NCBI RefSeq assembly: GCF_022808855.1
Contig: NZ_JAKZLF010000001.1
Location: 62,001-126,000, forward strand
Direction: 5' to 3'
DNA: 64,000 nt
Source of the DNA: Anaeromyxobacter soli
GTDB taxonomy: Bacteria > Myxococcota > Myxococcia > Myxococcales > Anaeromyxobacteraceae
Of this stretch, positions 40,594 through 48,497 are shown piece by piece. The notes under the pieces are model-generated. The model saw only the letters and a list, made by a program, of their open reading frames with translations. It searched no databases and was not told the origin of the DNA. Every line of letters starts with the position of its first letter. The first letter of the stretch is position 1. A program made the translations under genes and the position numbers.

Positions 40594-42005
40594 CGCCCAC
40601 GCGCCCCCGCGATCGCGAGCCCGTAGGGATCGTCGCCGACGTCGATGACGGACAGGAGGGAGCGGCTCGCGAGATCCAGGACCGCGATCGCGCGGGACTC
40701 GGGCATGAGGAGGAACAGCGTGTTCTCGACGTCGTCGATGACCATCCACGAGGCGGCGCCGGGGAGCTCCAGCGTGTCGACCGGCAGGAGCGAGAAAGGA
40801 TCGAACACCTGGATGCGGGGCTCCCCTCGCATCGCGACGTAGAGCAGGTCCGTCCGTCGATCGACCAGGATCGCGCCCGCCCCGAGCCCGGCGAAGATCC
40901 GATCCGACGTCGCGAGGTCCGGGACGGAGAGCACGCTGACGTAGGGAGAGCTCGCGTTCGTGACGTAGAGCCGGTTCCCGGCGGAGTTGAGGGTGGCACG
41001 CAGCGGCTCCGGCTCCGTCGGAACCGTGGTGAGCGTCGTGCGCGCGACGGTGTCCACCACGGTGATCGTGTTCGTGCGCCGGCTCAGGACGTAGGCGCGC
41101 CTTCCAGAAGGATCGAGGACGAGCCACTCGGGCTCCGGACCGACGACGGTGCGGCCGAGCTCCGTCCAGCTGACGGTGTCGACGAAGCTCACCGTGTAGG
41201 AGCCCTCGTTCAGCACGATCAGCACCTGGCCGTTCTGCGCGAGCGCCACCTGACCCGGCCGATCTCCCGCGCTGAGCCGGACGCGCGACAGCGTCTCCGC
41301 CGAGACGAGGTCCACGACGGCGACCTCGTCGTCGCCGGCGAGCGCGACGTAGGCGCGGCGCTGGCGCTCGTCGAGGGCGATCCCGCGAGGTTCGCGGCCG
41401 GTGGGGACTGCCGCGACCACCTGCCGCGCCTTCTTGTCGAGGACGAACACGTCGTTCAAGGCAGTGCTCGCCGAGGCGCCGGCGAGGGTGGTCACGGGGA
41501 TCTCGGGGGTGGCCACGGCGAAGGCGGGGGTGAAGCCGTAGTTGCGCTCGATCGCCTCCGCCGGCTTGAGGTACAGCAGGAGGACTCGCGCACCACCGCT
41601 CCGGACGTCGAACCGCGCATCGATTCGCGTGGGCGCCTGCGGCACGAGCAGGTTCGACATCCCGCCGTCGGAACGCAGGCTGGCGTCGGAGACGTCCACG
41701 AGGAGCCCGGCGTACTGCCCCGGCGCCAGCCGCCCGTGGGCGAAGAGGCGCTGGTGGCGGGCATCGCGGCCGGAGAGCACGGGACGGACGAGCTCGAGCG
41801 CGACGCTCTCGCCCTGCTGCGTCACGACGGCGACGGAGCGGACGGTGACGGCGAGCTTCTCCGCCTCCGGGGAGAACGGCTGCACGTAGACGAAGAGGTC
41901 GCCCTCGCCCGAGAGCGGCTCGCGGGCCGCGACCCGTGGCCGGGCGGCGCAGGCGAGGAGCACCGACGCGAGGACCACGGCCTGGAGGACGGTTCGTGTT
42001 CGCAT
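40590..42005 (-). CDS. Lipoprotein with YVTN-type beta-propeller
   Basis: A 471-residue protein with a lipoprotein signal ending VLLAC, from the ATG at 42005 behind CGGAG. Residues of about 30-165 form a beta-rich domain. From about 170 to the end there are seven YVTN-like propeller blades (RRAYVALAGDDEVAVVDL, NRLYVTNASSPYVSVLSV). It is probably anchored at the outer membrane. It is first gene of the operon propeller-barrel-GNA1162-CsgG, coupled to the barrel by an ATGA overlap, which suggests it caps or stabilises the barrel. There is no haem motif. Confidence 0.85.
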   Translation of the reverse strand: MRTRTVLQAVVLASVLLACAARPRVAAREPLSGEGDLFVYVQPFSPEAEKLAVTVRSVAVVTQQGESVALELVRPVLSGRDARHQRLFAHGRLAPGQYAGLLVDVSDASLRSDGGMSNLLVPQAPTRIDARFDVRSGGARVLLLYLKPAEAIERNYGFTPAFAVATPEIPVTTLAGASASTALNDVFVLDKKARQVVAAVPTGREPRGIALDERQRRAYVALAGDDEVAVVDLVSAETLSRVRLSAGDRPGQVALAQNGQVLIVLNEGSYTVSFVDTVSWTELGRTVVGPEPEWLVLDPSGRRAYVLSRRTNTITVVDTVARTTLTTVPTEPEPLRATLNSAGNRLYVTNASSPYVSVLSVPDLATSDRIFAGLGAGAILVDRRTDLLYVAMRGEPRIQVFDPFSLLPVDTLELPGAASWMVIDDVENTLFLLMPESRAIAVLDLASRSLLSVIDVGDDPYGLAIAGARGR

Positions 42006-42095
42006 GCGCGCTCCGATCTCGCGAGCTTCCCTCGGCGAACAACCGGACTGGCGACCTATTCGCACCCGCGACGAAATGAATCGCCCTGACAAGAA

Positions 42096-42123
42096 AGGAG
42101 GGGCCGCTCGCGCGGCCCCTCCT
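42096..42123 (-). terminator. Intrinsic terminator of the NHL-OmcS-like unit
   Basis: A perfect 12-base stem (42096-42107 with 42112-42123) with a TCGC loop, read on the minus strand, is followed by TTTCTTG. It separates the OmcS-like gene from the next operon. Confidence 0.8.
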
Positions 42124-42153
42124 CATACTACACCAGCGTGCTGCGCGAGCTGA

Positions 42154-43434
42154 CTAGTCCTTCGCGTGGCACTTGTTGCAGAGCGAGCGCTGGAAGAAGG
42201 CGTAGCGCGTCGCCGGGCGGTTGTACATCGCCGCCGCGTACTCGGCCTGCGTCAGGCCCTGGTTGAACTCGCCGTTCGCCATCTCCGTGCCCGCAGCCGC
42301 GTCCTTGCCCGGCCACTGACCGTCGACCGCGACGAAGGGCGCGTTGTTGTTCCAGCGGGAGAGCTGCGGGAACGCCGTGGCGTGCGCGCGGTGGCAGGAG
42401 AGGCACATCACGTTCTCCGTGCCGGTCGTCGGGCCGCCGAGCTGCGTGCCGTCGATGACCGCGTGCGCGGCGAGCGCAGCAACGTTCGCCGAGCCCTCCT
42501 CGTAGGGGATCATCGAGTCGTACGAGGTGGCCTGCGTGCCGGTGAGGTCGCCCGAGCCCTTGTACGCGTTGTAGATGGCCGCGATCGTCGTGCCGAGCGG
42601 GTTGCCGGCGAGGTCGTTCGCCTGCGCCGTCAGGAGCGCGCCGTTGCCGGCCGGGTGGATGAGCTTCGTGTTACCGGCGTTGATGCCGTTGTTGTGGATC
42701 GCGCCGTGGCAGTTCGCGCACCACTCGGACATGCCCGAGCCGTAGGCGACGCGCGTGTCGAACGTCGCCTCGGAGCGGTTGTAGGTCGACGGAGCGACCG
42801 CGATGGGCGGGTCGGCCGTGAACGCCGTGGCGGTCGGGACCGACATCGGAACGTAGCCAATGGGGGCGAGGAGGCGGTACACGCCGACGGCCGCGTCAAC
42901 GGTCGGGGCGGCGCCGTAGGAGCCGGAGCCGTCGATCGGCAGGACCTTCGCGCCGAGCGCGGAGGAGGCGATCGTGCCGGCCGCGTCGACGATGCGGGCG
43001 CGGCTGTGCGGATCGTGGCAGGAGATGCAGGAGAGCTTCGTCGCGTCGTAGTTGCCGCCCGGGGCCGTCGTCAGCTTCGTGTCGGCGCCGAGGGTGTAGT
43101 CGGCCGCGATGACGTTGTGGCCGTGCTTGTCAGCGGCGTTCGTGTACGGCGCGCCGCGGATCGTCGTGACGTAGCTCTTCGTCAGGTACGCGAAGTCGCC
43201 ACCAGGGGTCATCTCGACCACGCCGCCGCCCGTCGTCATGACGTGGTAGCTCTTCGGCGCCGTGTCGGCCGCCGCGTGGCAGTTGAGGCACGTCGAGCTC
43301 TGGTCGCTACCCTGGAGCAGGTAGGCGAAGCCCTGGAACTGCGTGCTGGCCCCCTTCTTGGCCATCGCAGTGTTGCCCTTCGAGTTGTGCATCGTGTGGC
43401 AGCCGTCGCAGGTCGCGACGCCACCGTCGTGGAA
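42154..43434 (-). repeat. Inverted repeat arm 1: omcS mature region
   Basis: 1,281 bases encoding the mature OmcS-like protein, near-identical in inverted orientation to 52036-53316 and of exactly the same length. Similarity begins at the signal-peptide cleavage site and ends at the stop codon. Confidence 0.9.
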
Positions 43435-43497
43435 CGCGTACGCGCTGGAGAAGCTCAGCGCGGCGACCGCTGCAACGGCAAACTTGGTGAACTTCAT
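42154..43497 (-). CDS. omcS: OmcS-like hexahaem extracellular cytochrome, copy 1
   Basis: A 447-residue protein with a signal peptide cleaved near SSAYA-FHDGG. Exactly six CxxCH motifs occur (CDGCH, CLNCH, CISCH, CANCH, CLSCH, CNKCH). Spacing and flanking motifs (GVAxCxGCHTMHNS, TTAPGG, APSTYNR, GMSEWCANCH, SGDLTGTQ, FEEG-like, LCNKCHAKD at the very end) match Geobacter sulfurreducens OmcS as I remember it. OmcS polymerises into filaments with a continuous haem chain used for extracellular electron transfer, and this protein probably does the same. It follows an NHL gene by 117 bases, behind AAAGGGGA. A nearly identical mature region is encoded at 52036-53316. Confidence 0.93.
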   Translation of the reverse strand: MKFTKFAVAAVAALSFSSAYAFHDGGVATCDGCHTMHNSKGNTAMAKKGASTQFQGFAYLLQGSDQSSTCLNCHAAADTAPKSYHVMTTGGGVVEMTPGGDFAYLTKSYVTTIRGAPYTNAADKHGHNVIAADYTLGADTKLTTAPGGNYDATKLSCISCHDPHSRARIVDAAGTIASSALGAKVLPIDGSGSYGAAPTVDAAVGVYRLLAPIGYVPMSVPTATAFTADPPIAVAPSTYNRSEATFDTRVAYGSGMSEWCANCHGAIHNNGINAGNTKLIHPAGNGALLTAQANDLAGNPLGTTIAAIYNAYKGSGDLTGTQATSYDSMIPYEEGSANVAALAAHAVIDGTQLGGPTTGTENVMCLSCHRAHATAFPQLSRWNNNAPFVAVDGQWPGKDAAAGTEMANGEFNQGLTQAEYAAAMYNRPATRYAFFQRSLCNKCHAKD

Positions 43498-43614
43498 TGT
43501 TTCCCCTTTGTGTTGTGGCCCTCTGCGACTTCACGGGGCCGTACTGCTGCGGGTACCACTCCCCTGCACTCACTTCTGCTCACTGCACTGCAACTCCTGC
43601 TGCAACACCTTCGG

Positions 43615-44541
43615 TCACTCGTACCGGAAGACCTTCACTCCTCGGTTTCCGGACTGCGCGACGAAAACCTTGCCGTTCGCGGCGACGAGGTCCATGGGGC
43701 CGAGGAGGTTCTCCGGGTCGTCCCCCCGGTACCCGAACTCGCCCAGGAACTCGAACTCGCGATCGAAGACCATGACGACGGCGCGGAGGAGGTCGGTGAC
43801 GAGGTAGTTGCCCTTCTCGTCCGTCGCGATTCCTCCGACGATGTTGAACCTGCCGGGCACGCTGCCGTGCGTCCCGAACCTCCGCACCTCGCCCTTGGGC
43901 GACACCACGAAGGCCTGGAACATCGGCGAGACGGTGATGAGGAGGCTCCCGTCGCGATCGACGTTGAAGCCGCTCATCGCGTCCTCGCGGTGGCGCTTGT
44001 CGAACTGGAGGAGGTCGCGCAGCTCGTACGTGGCGACCGTCGCGCCCGCGTCGTCCGTCACCAGCACCTTCATCCCGCCCTTGTCGGCGAGGAAGGTCCG
44101 ACCGGCCGCGCGCTGGAGCGCGTTCGGGGCGAAGTCCTTCGCGAAGCCTTCCGGCAGCCCCTTGATCTCGATCTTGGCGATGGGCTCGCCGCGGAAGTTG
44201 CAGCGCCACAGCGCCCACGTCCTGCCGACCGACGTGAGCACGAGCAGCTCGCCGCTCTCGAGCGGCACGGCGCCGATGATGGTCCCGATGTCGGACTCGT
44301 CGCCGAAGCTGTAGGTCTCGATGCCCAGGTCGGTGAAGACGTGGACGATCCCCTGCGAGCGGTCGACCATGAAGAGCTCGCGGTTCTCGCGGTCGTACGA
44401 CAGCGCTGCCCAGCTCGAGGCGATCCGGCCGCTCAGGCTCGACAGGTCGTAGCCATACCGGGTCCGCAGGCCCGCCGGCGCGTCCGCGTGGGCGGAGGCG
44501 GCGAGGAAGACGGCGAGGATGGCGGTCGAGAGGCGGGCCAT
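43615..44541 (-). CDS. NHL-repeat propeller protein upstream of omcS copy 1
   Basis: A 308-residue protein with a signal peptide ending SAHADA and six propeller-type repeats (ELFMVDRSQGIVHVF, TFLADKGGMKVLVTD, NYLVTDLLRAVVMVFD, VFVAQSGNRGVKVFRYE). There is no haem motif. It lies directly upstream of omcS copy 1, in the same direction, with no terminator between. I recall an NHL-repeat gene next to omcS in Geobacter as well, not verified. It may assist secretion or polymerisation of the cytochrome. A half-match (GTCAA at 44651-44647) to the CRP/FNR-like element lies 106 bases upstream. Confidence 0.88.
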   Translation of the reverse strand: MARLSTAILAVFLAASAHADAPAGLRTRYGYDLSSLSGRIASSWAALSYDRENRELFMVDRSQGIVHVFTDLGIETYSFGDESDIGTIIGAVPLESGELLVLTSVGRTWALWRCNFRGEPIAKIEIKGLPEGFAKDFAPNALQRAAGRTFLADKGGMKVLVTDDAGATVATYELRDLLQFDKRHREDAMSGFNVDRDGSLLITVSPMFQAFVVSPKGEVRRFGTHGSVPGRFNIVGGIATDEKGNYLVTDLLRAVVMVFDREFEFLGEFGYRGDDPENLLGPMDLVAANGKVFVAQSGNRGVKVFRYE

Positions 44542-44870
44542 GTTCGTTGGCAGCCCACTGTGCAAGGGCGATACCGAGCCAGGAAGCGCCAAAATCCAGG
44601 CAGATCCGCGTCTCCCACATCTCGGGGACAGCGTGCGCTGCGCCATTTGACCCAGCGGTACATGTGGTTGGGGCATGCGCCACACCCAGCGCCACCGCAG
44701 AAGACGAGGTGCGGCGATGTCGTACACGTGACCGGCACACGCACCGGGAGCACTGGGAGGACCCGAGAACAGGACATTCGCGTCGGGAGGGGTCGCCGCG
44801 CGAGCCGGGGCGCGCGACCCATGAACGAACGCGAGGGCACGCGGCCGGGCGCCGTCGGCGCGCTGCGCAC
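44542..44870. other. Promoter region of the NHL-omcS unit
   Basis: 329 bases without a credible gene. On the minus strand it contains GTCAA at 44651-44647, a half-site of the element found upstream of other cytochrome genes; the left half (TACCG) does not match. I see no clear -35/-10 pair. Confidence 0.45.
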
Positions 44871-46565
44871 CTATTGGTCTGCCGCGGGACGGCCCTCGAG
44901 GGCGGAGATGCGCTCGCGGACCTTCGCGACGAGCTCCGCTCGGCCGCTGCGCTCGGTCTCCACGAAACGCCGGTAATGGGCGACGGCCTCGTCGACCCGC
45001 CCGGCCCGCTCCGCGATCAAGGCGAGGTTGAAATGGGCGACGTCGTCGCGCTCGTCCACCTCGAGCACGCGCCTGAAGTACTGCTCCGCGCGCGCCGAGT
45101 CGCCGCGCTGCGCGTAGTAGGTGCCCAAGTTCGTGAGCGCGAGCACGTTCCTGGGATCGAGGCGGAGCGCCTCGTCCCACTCGTGTCTCGCGCGCCCCAG
45201 CTCGCCCGCGCGCGCGTGGGCGTCGCCGAGCGCGAAGTGAGCGTCGGCGTTGTCCGGCTCCACCCGCACGGCGCTCGCGAAGAGCGTCCGGTCGTCGCGC
45301 CAGTCGGGGTTCCTCGCCACGGTGCGTGCCGCGAGCGCGACGAGCACGAAGACCGCCGCGAGCCCGAGCGCCCTCCGCAACTGCGGTCGGGCTTGCCAGA
45401 GGCGCCAGGCCTGATCCGCCAGGACGAGCCACACGCCCACGAGCGGCTGGTACAGGTAGCGCTCCGCGAGCTCCGCGCTGGGAAACCACACGATCGTGCT
45501 CACCGGCAGGAAGCTGAGGACCGCCCAGGCCACGCCGAACCGGGTGACGAGCCTGTTGCGGCGCAGGACTGCGAACGTCCCGATCGCGAGGAGCAGCCAG
45601 GCGAGCACGAGGGCGAGCGGGTGGGAGAAATAGCTCCCCGGGCGCGAGTAGACGGCCGTGAGCTCGCGCGGGAACAGCGTCACCGCCGCGTACTTCGGAA
45701 CGATGTGGAGGACGTTCGAGAGGACCTCGCCCGGACGCGTGTAGGACACCTGCGCGCCCAGCGCCGAGGACAGGACGACCGCGCGGAGCCCCAGGTACAG
45801 CGCCGCGACGCCCGCGAAGGCGGAGAGGATGGGGCCCCGCCTCCTCACCACCTCGCGCCAGGGAGCTCCCGAGAGCGCCTCCAAAACGCCAAGCAGCGGC
45901 AGGAGCATGATCGCGGGCTCCTTGCAGAGGAGGCCCATGAAGAACGCAGCGAGCGAGACGCCGTACCACGCTCGCCTCCCCTCGTCCCGCGCCCGGAGGT
46001 ACGCGGCGAGCGCCGCCAGCACCAACGCGGTGGCCACCACGTTGTTCCGCCCGGAGATGAAGTTCACCGGCTCGGCGTGGATGGGGTGGACGGCCAGCAG
46101 GAGCGCGGCGAGCGCGGCGGGCAGCTCGGCCCTGAACAGCCGGCGCGCGGCGACGAAGAGGAGGAGCGCGGCGGCCGCGTGCCAGAGCACGCTCACGAGG
46201 TGGTAGCCCCACGCGCCGAGCCCGAAGAGCTGGTAATCGAGCAGATAGAGCGCCCGGTTCAAGGGGCGGTAGTACGGGGTCGAGCCGCCGGTCGTGTCGC
46301 ACTCGGTCAGCACGGCGCCCAGGTTCGAGAGCGAGTGGCCGGTGGGGTTCTCGACGATGATCTGCCGGTCGTCCCACGCGAAGCCGTTGCGGAGCGCGTT
46401 CCCGTACGTCAGCGCGATCGCGAGGACGAGGAGCGCCGGGACGGCCCAGCGGCGCGCCGCGGAAGCGGTGAAGGGCTCGTCGGCGCGATGCGGCGGTCGC
46501 GCGGCGCTCGGCTCGCCGGCGGTCGCCGGCGAACGACCGCCAGCGCTCTCCTGGGTTCGGGCCAT
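44871..46565 (-). CDS. GT-C-like membrane protein with C-terminal TPRs (copy 4 of 5)
   Basis: A 564-residue protein from the ATG at 46565. After the first membrane helix comes NGFAWDD with Asp65-Asp66 (Trp where the other copies have Phe). YYRPLNR, AVHPIHAEPVNFISGRNN and AERYLYQP motifs are shared with copy 1. About ten membrane segments precede three or four TPRs from about 428. The ISGRNN stretch is typical of bacterial TMTC-like proteins. Sugar-transfer activity is inferred. It is divergent from copy 5 across a 261-base gap and lies upstream of the NHL-omcS unit on the same strand. Confidence 0.8.
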   Translation of the reverse strand: MARTQESAGGRSPATAGEPSAARPPHRADEPFTASAARRWAVPALLVLAIALTYGNALRNGFAWDDRQIIVENPTGHSLSNLGAVLTECDTTGGSTPYYRPLNRALYLLDYQLFGLGAWGYHLVSVLWHAAAALLLFVAARRLFRAELPAALAALLLAVHPIHAEPVNFISGRNNVVATALVLAALAAYLRARDEGRRAWYGVSLAAFFMGLLCKEPAIMLLPLLGVLEALSGAPWREVVRRRGPILSAFAGVAALYLGLRAVVLSSALGAQVSYTRPGEVLSNVLHIVPKYAAVTLFPRELTAVYSRPGSYFSHPLALVLAWLLLAIGTFAVLRRNRLVTRFGVAWAVLSFLPVSTIVWFPSAELAERYLYQPLVGVWLVLADQAWRLWQARPQLRRALGLAAVFVLVALAARTVARNPDWRDDRTLFASAVRVEPDNADAHFALGDAHARAGELGRARHEWDEALRLDPRNVLALTNLGTYYAQRGDSARAEQYFRRVLEVDERDDVAHFNLALIAERAGRVDEAVAHYRRFVETERSGRAELVAKVRERISALEGRPAADQ

Positions 46566-46826
46566 CCTCGTCCTGAACGCTGCGCGTGCTCCGCAGCTTC
46601 CTTTGGAAGGCGCGCAGCTTACCCCAAGGTCGTGGCGACCGGGCGGACGAGGCGCAGCGCGTCTCGCCTCCGAGCGCGATCCGCTCTCGACTCGCGGCGG
46701 CGTACCGAGTCGCACAGGGTCACCGGAGGCGCGTCGCGGGGGTTCGCCGGCGGTCGAGCGGCAGCCCGCTCCGCGCGGCGCCCGAGAAAATCGACCCGTC
46801 CCGTTGCCGGTATACTCGGCGCCCTC

Positions 46827-48497
46827 ATGCTCCCGAGGAACACCCGCAGCGCCGCGGCCTGGGCGGCGGGCGCCATCGCGATCGCGGCGCTCTTCGCCTA
46901 CCTCCCCGCGCTCGGCGCCGGGTTCGTGTTCGACGACCACCAGTTCCTCCCCGACGGACCCATCGTCCGCGGGCCGCTCGCGGACATCTGGTTCAGCGCC
47001 GCGGCGAAGGACTACTGGCCGCTCACGTACACGGTCCTCTGGGTCGAGGCGCGCCTGTTCGGCAGCGCACCGCTCGGCTACCACCTCACGAACGTCCTCC
47101 TCCACGCCGCGACTGCGATCCTCCTGTGGCGCGTGCTGCGCGCGCTCGAGATCCCCGGCGCGTGGCTCGCTGGGCTCCTCTTCGCGGTCCACCCGGTGAC
47201 GGTCGAGTCGGTGGCCTGGCTCTCGGAGCTCAAGAACACGCTCTCCGCGCCGCTGTTCCTCGGGAGCGCGCTCGCGTGGCTTCACGGCGAGCGGAGGGGA
47301 CGCCGGCGCGAGCTTGCGGTCGCCCTGCTGCTGTTCGCGCTCGCGCTCCTCGCGAAGACGTCCGTGGTCATGCTGCCGGTGGTGCTCCTCCTCCTCGCCT
47401 GGTACCGGCGCGGCCGGATCGATCGAAGCGACCTCGTGCGCACGGCCCCGTTCTTCGCCGTGGCCCTCGCGGCCGGGCTCGCGACGATCTGGTTCCAGCG
47501 CGTCCGGGCGATGACCGACGGGTGGCTGCCGGAGCGCGGCCTCGGCGAGCGGCTCGGCGGCGCGGGCTGGGCGCTCGTGTCGTATCTCGAGCGGGCGCTC
47601 CTCCCCGTTCGCCTCGCGTTCGTCTACCCCGAGTGGCCCGTGGCCGCGGGATCGCCCGCGTTCTACCTGCCCCTCCTAGGCCTCGCGGCCGGCTTCGCGC
47701 TGCTGTGGTCGCGCCGCGCGAGCTGGGGTCGGCCCGTCCTCCTCGCCCTCGGCTTCCACGCGCTCATGCTCCTGCCCGTCCTCGGGCTCGTGGACATCGC
47801 GTACCTGCGCTTCGGCCCCGCCTCGAACCACCTGCAGTACGTCGCGCTGATGGGTCCCGTCGCGCTCGCCGCGGCGGGTCTCGCGAGGCTCGCGGCGAGC
47901 CACCGCCGCGCCACGCTCGCCGGAGCGGGCGCGGTCGCGGCGCTCCTCGCGGTCGTCACCGCCACGCGCGCGGCGGCGTTCCAGGACGACCTCACCCTCT
48001 GGGCCGCCGCGGTGCGCGCAGCACCGGAGAGCCTCATGGCGCACTGGCAGCTCTCGGAGGAGCTCGCCGCGCGCGGCCGTCTCCCCGAGGCCGTGGCGGA
48101 CCTGGAGGAGGCGTCGCGCACCGTCCGCGGTCCCGCCTCCCGACACCGCGCCCGGAGCCTGCTCTTCCTCCGCACCGGCCGGTTCGCGGCCGCCGTCGCC
48201 GAGTGCGACGCCGCCGACGCCCTCCGGCCCGACCGCCAGTTCCGGCGCGACCTGGGCCGGATGCTCACCGTCTCCAACGCGCCGCTGGAGGGGATCGCCG
48301 CGCTCGAGCCGCTCGTCCGGCGGTATCCGGAGAACGTCGACTACCGCTACTGGCTCGGCGCGGCGCTCGCGCGCGCCGGGCGGTTCGCCGAGGCCTCGGA
48401 CGTCCTCGCGGAGGCGTCGCGCATCGCGCGCGGGACGGACGCGGAGATCGAGGAGGCGCTGGCGCTCGTGCGAGGCCGCCTGCGCGCCGGGCCATGA
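46827..48497 (+). CDS. GT-C-like membrane protein with C-terminal TPRs (copy 5 of 5)
   Basis: A 556-residue protein from the ATG at 46827. GAGFVFDD with Asp36-Asp37 follows the first membrane helix. YWPLTYTV replaces the YYRP motif, and AVHPVTVESVAWLSELKNT matches the SGRNN region of copy 4. About ten membrane segments are followed by weak TPR-like helices from about 400. A TATACT lies only 11 bases before the ATG, so the transcript leader may be very short. Its stop overlaps the start of the next gene (ATGA), pairing it with another membrane protein. Glycosyltransferase activity is inferred. Confidence 0.8.
   Translation: MLPRNTRSAAAWAAGAIAIAALFAYLPALGAGFVFDDHQFLPDGPIVRGPLADIWFSAAAKDYWPLTYTVLWVEARLFGSAPLGYHLTNVLLHAATAILLWRVLRALEIPGAWLAGLLFAVHPVTVESVAWLSELKNTLSAPLFLGSALAWLHGERRGRRRELAVALLLFALALLAKTSVVMLPVVLLLLAWYRRGRIDRSDLVRTAPFFAVALAAGLATIWFQRVRAMTDGWLPERGLGERLGGAGWALVSYLERALLPVRLAFVYPEWPVAAGSPAFYLPLLGLAAGFALLWSRRASWGRPVLLALGFHALMLLPVLGLVDIAYLRFGPASNHLQYVALMGPVALAAAGLARLAASHRRATLAGAGAVAALLAVVTATRAAAFQDDLTLWAAAVRAAPESLMAHWQLSEELAARGRLPEAVADLEEASRTVRGPASRHRARSLLFLRTGRFAAAVAECDAADALRPDRQFRRDLGRMLTVSNAPLEGIAALEPLVRRYPENVDYRYWLGAALARAGRFAEASDVLAEASRIARGTDAEIEEALALVRGRLRAGP

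Noticed and set aside
38395-42126. A fused barrel-propeller protein of 1,243 residues
   Set aside because: The upstream part is Arg-rich shadow sequence. The propeller lipoprotein is in another frame, and the barrel has its own ATG at 40593 with a signal peptide.
44647-44651. A sixth CRP/FNR-like site upstream of the NHL-omcS unit
   Set aside because: Only the GTCAA half matches; the left half reads TACCG. It is kept only as a note on that region.
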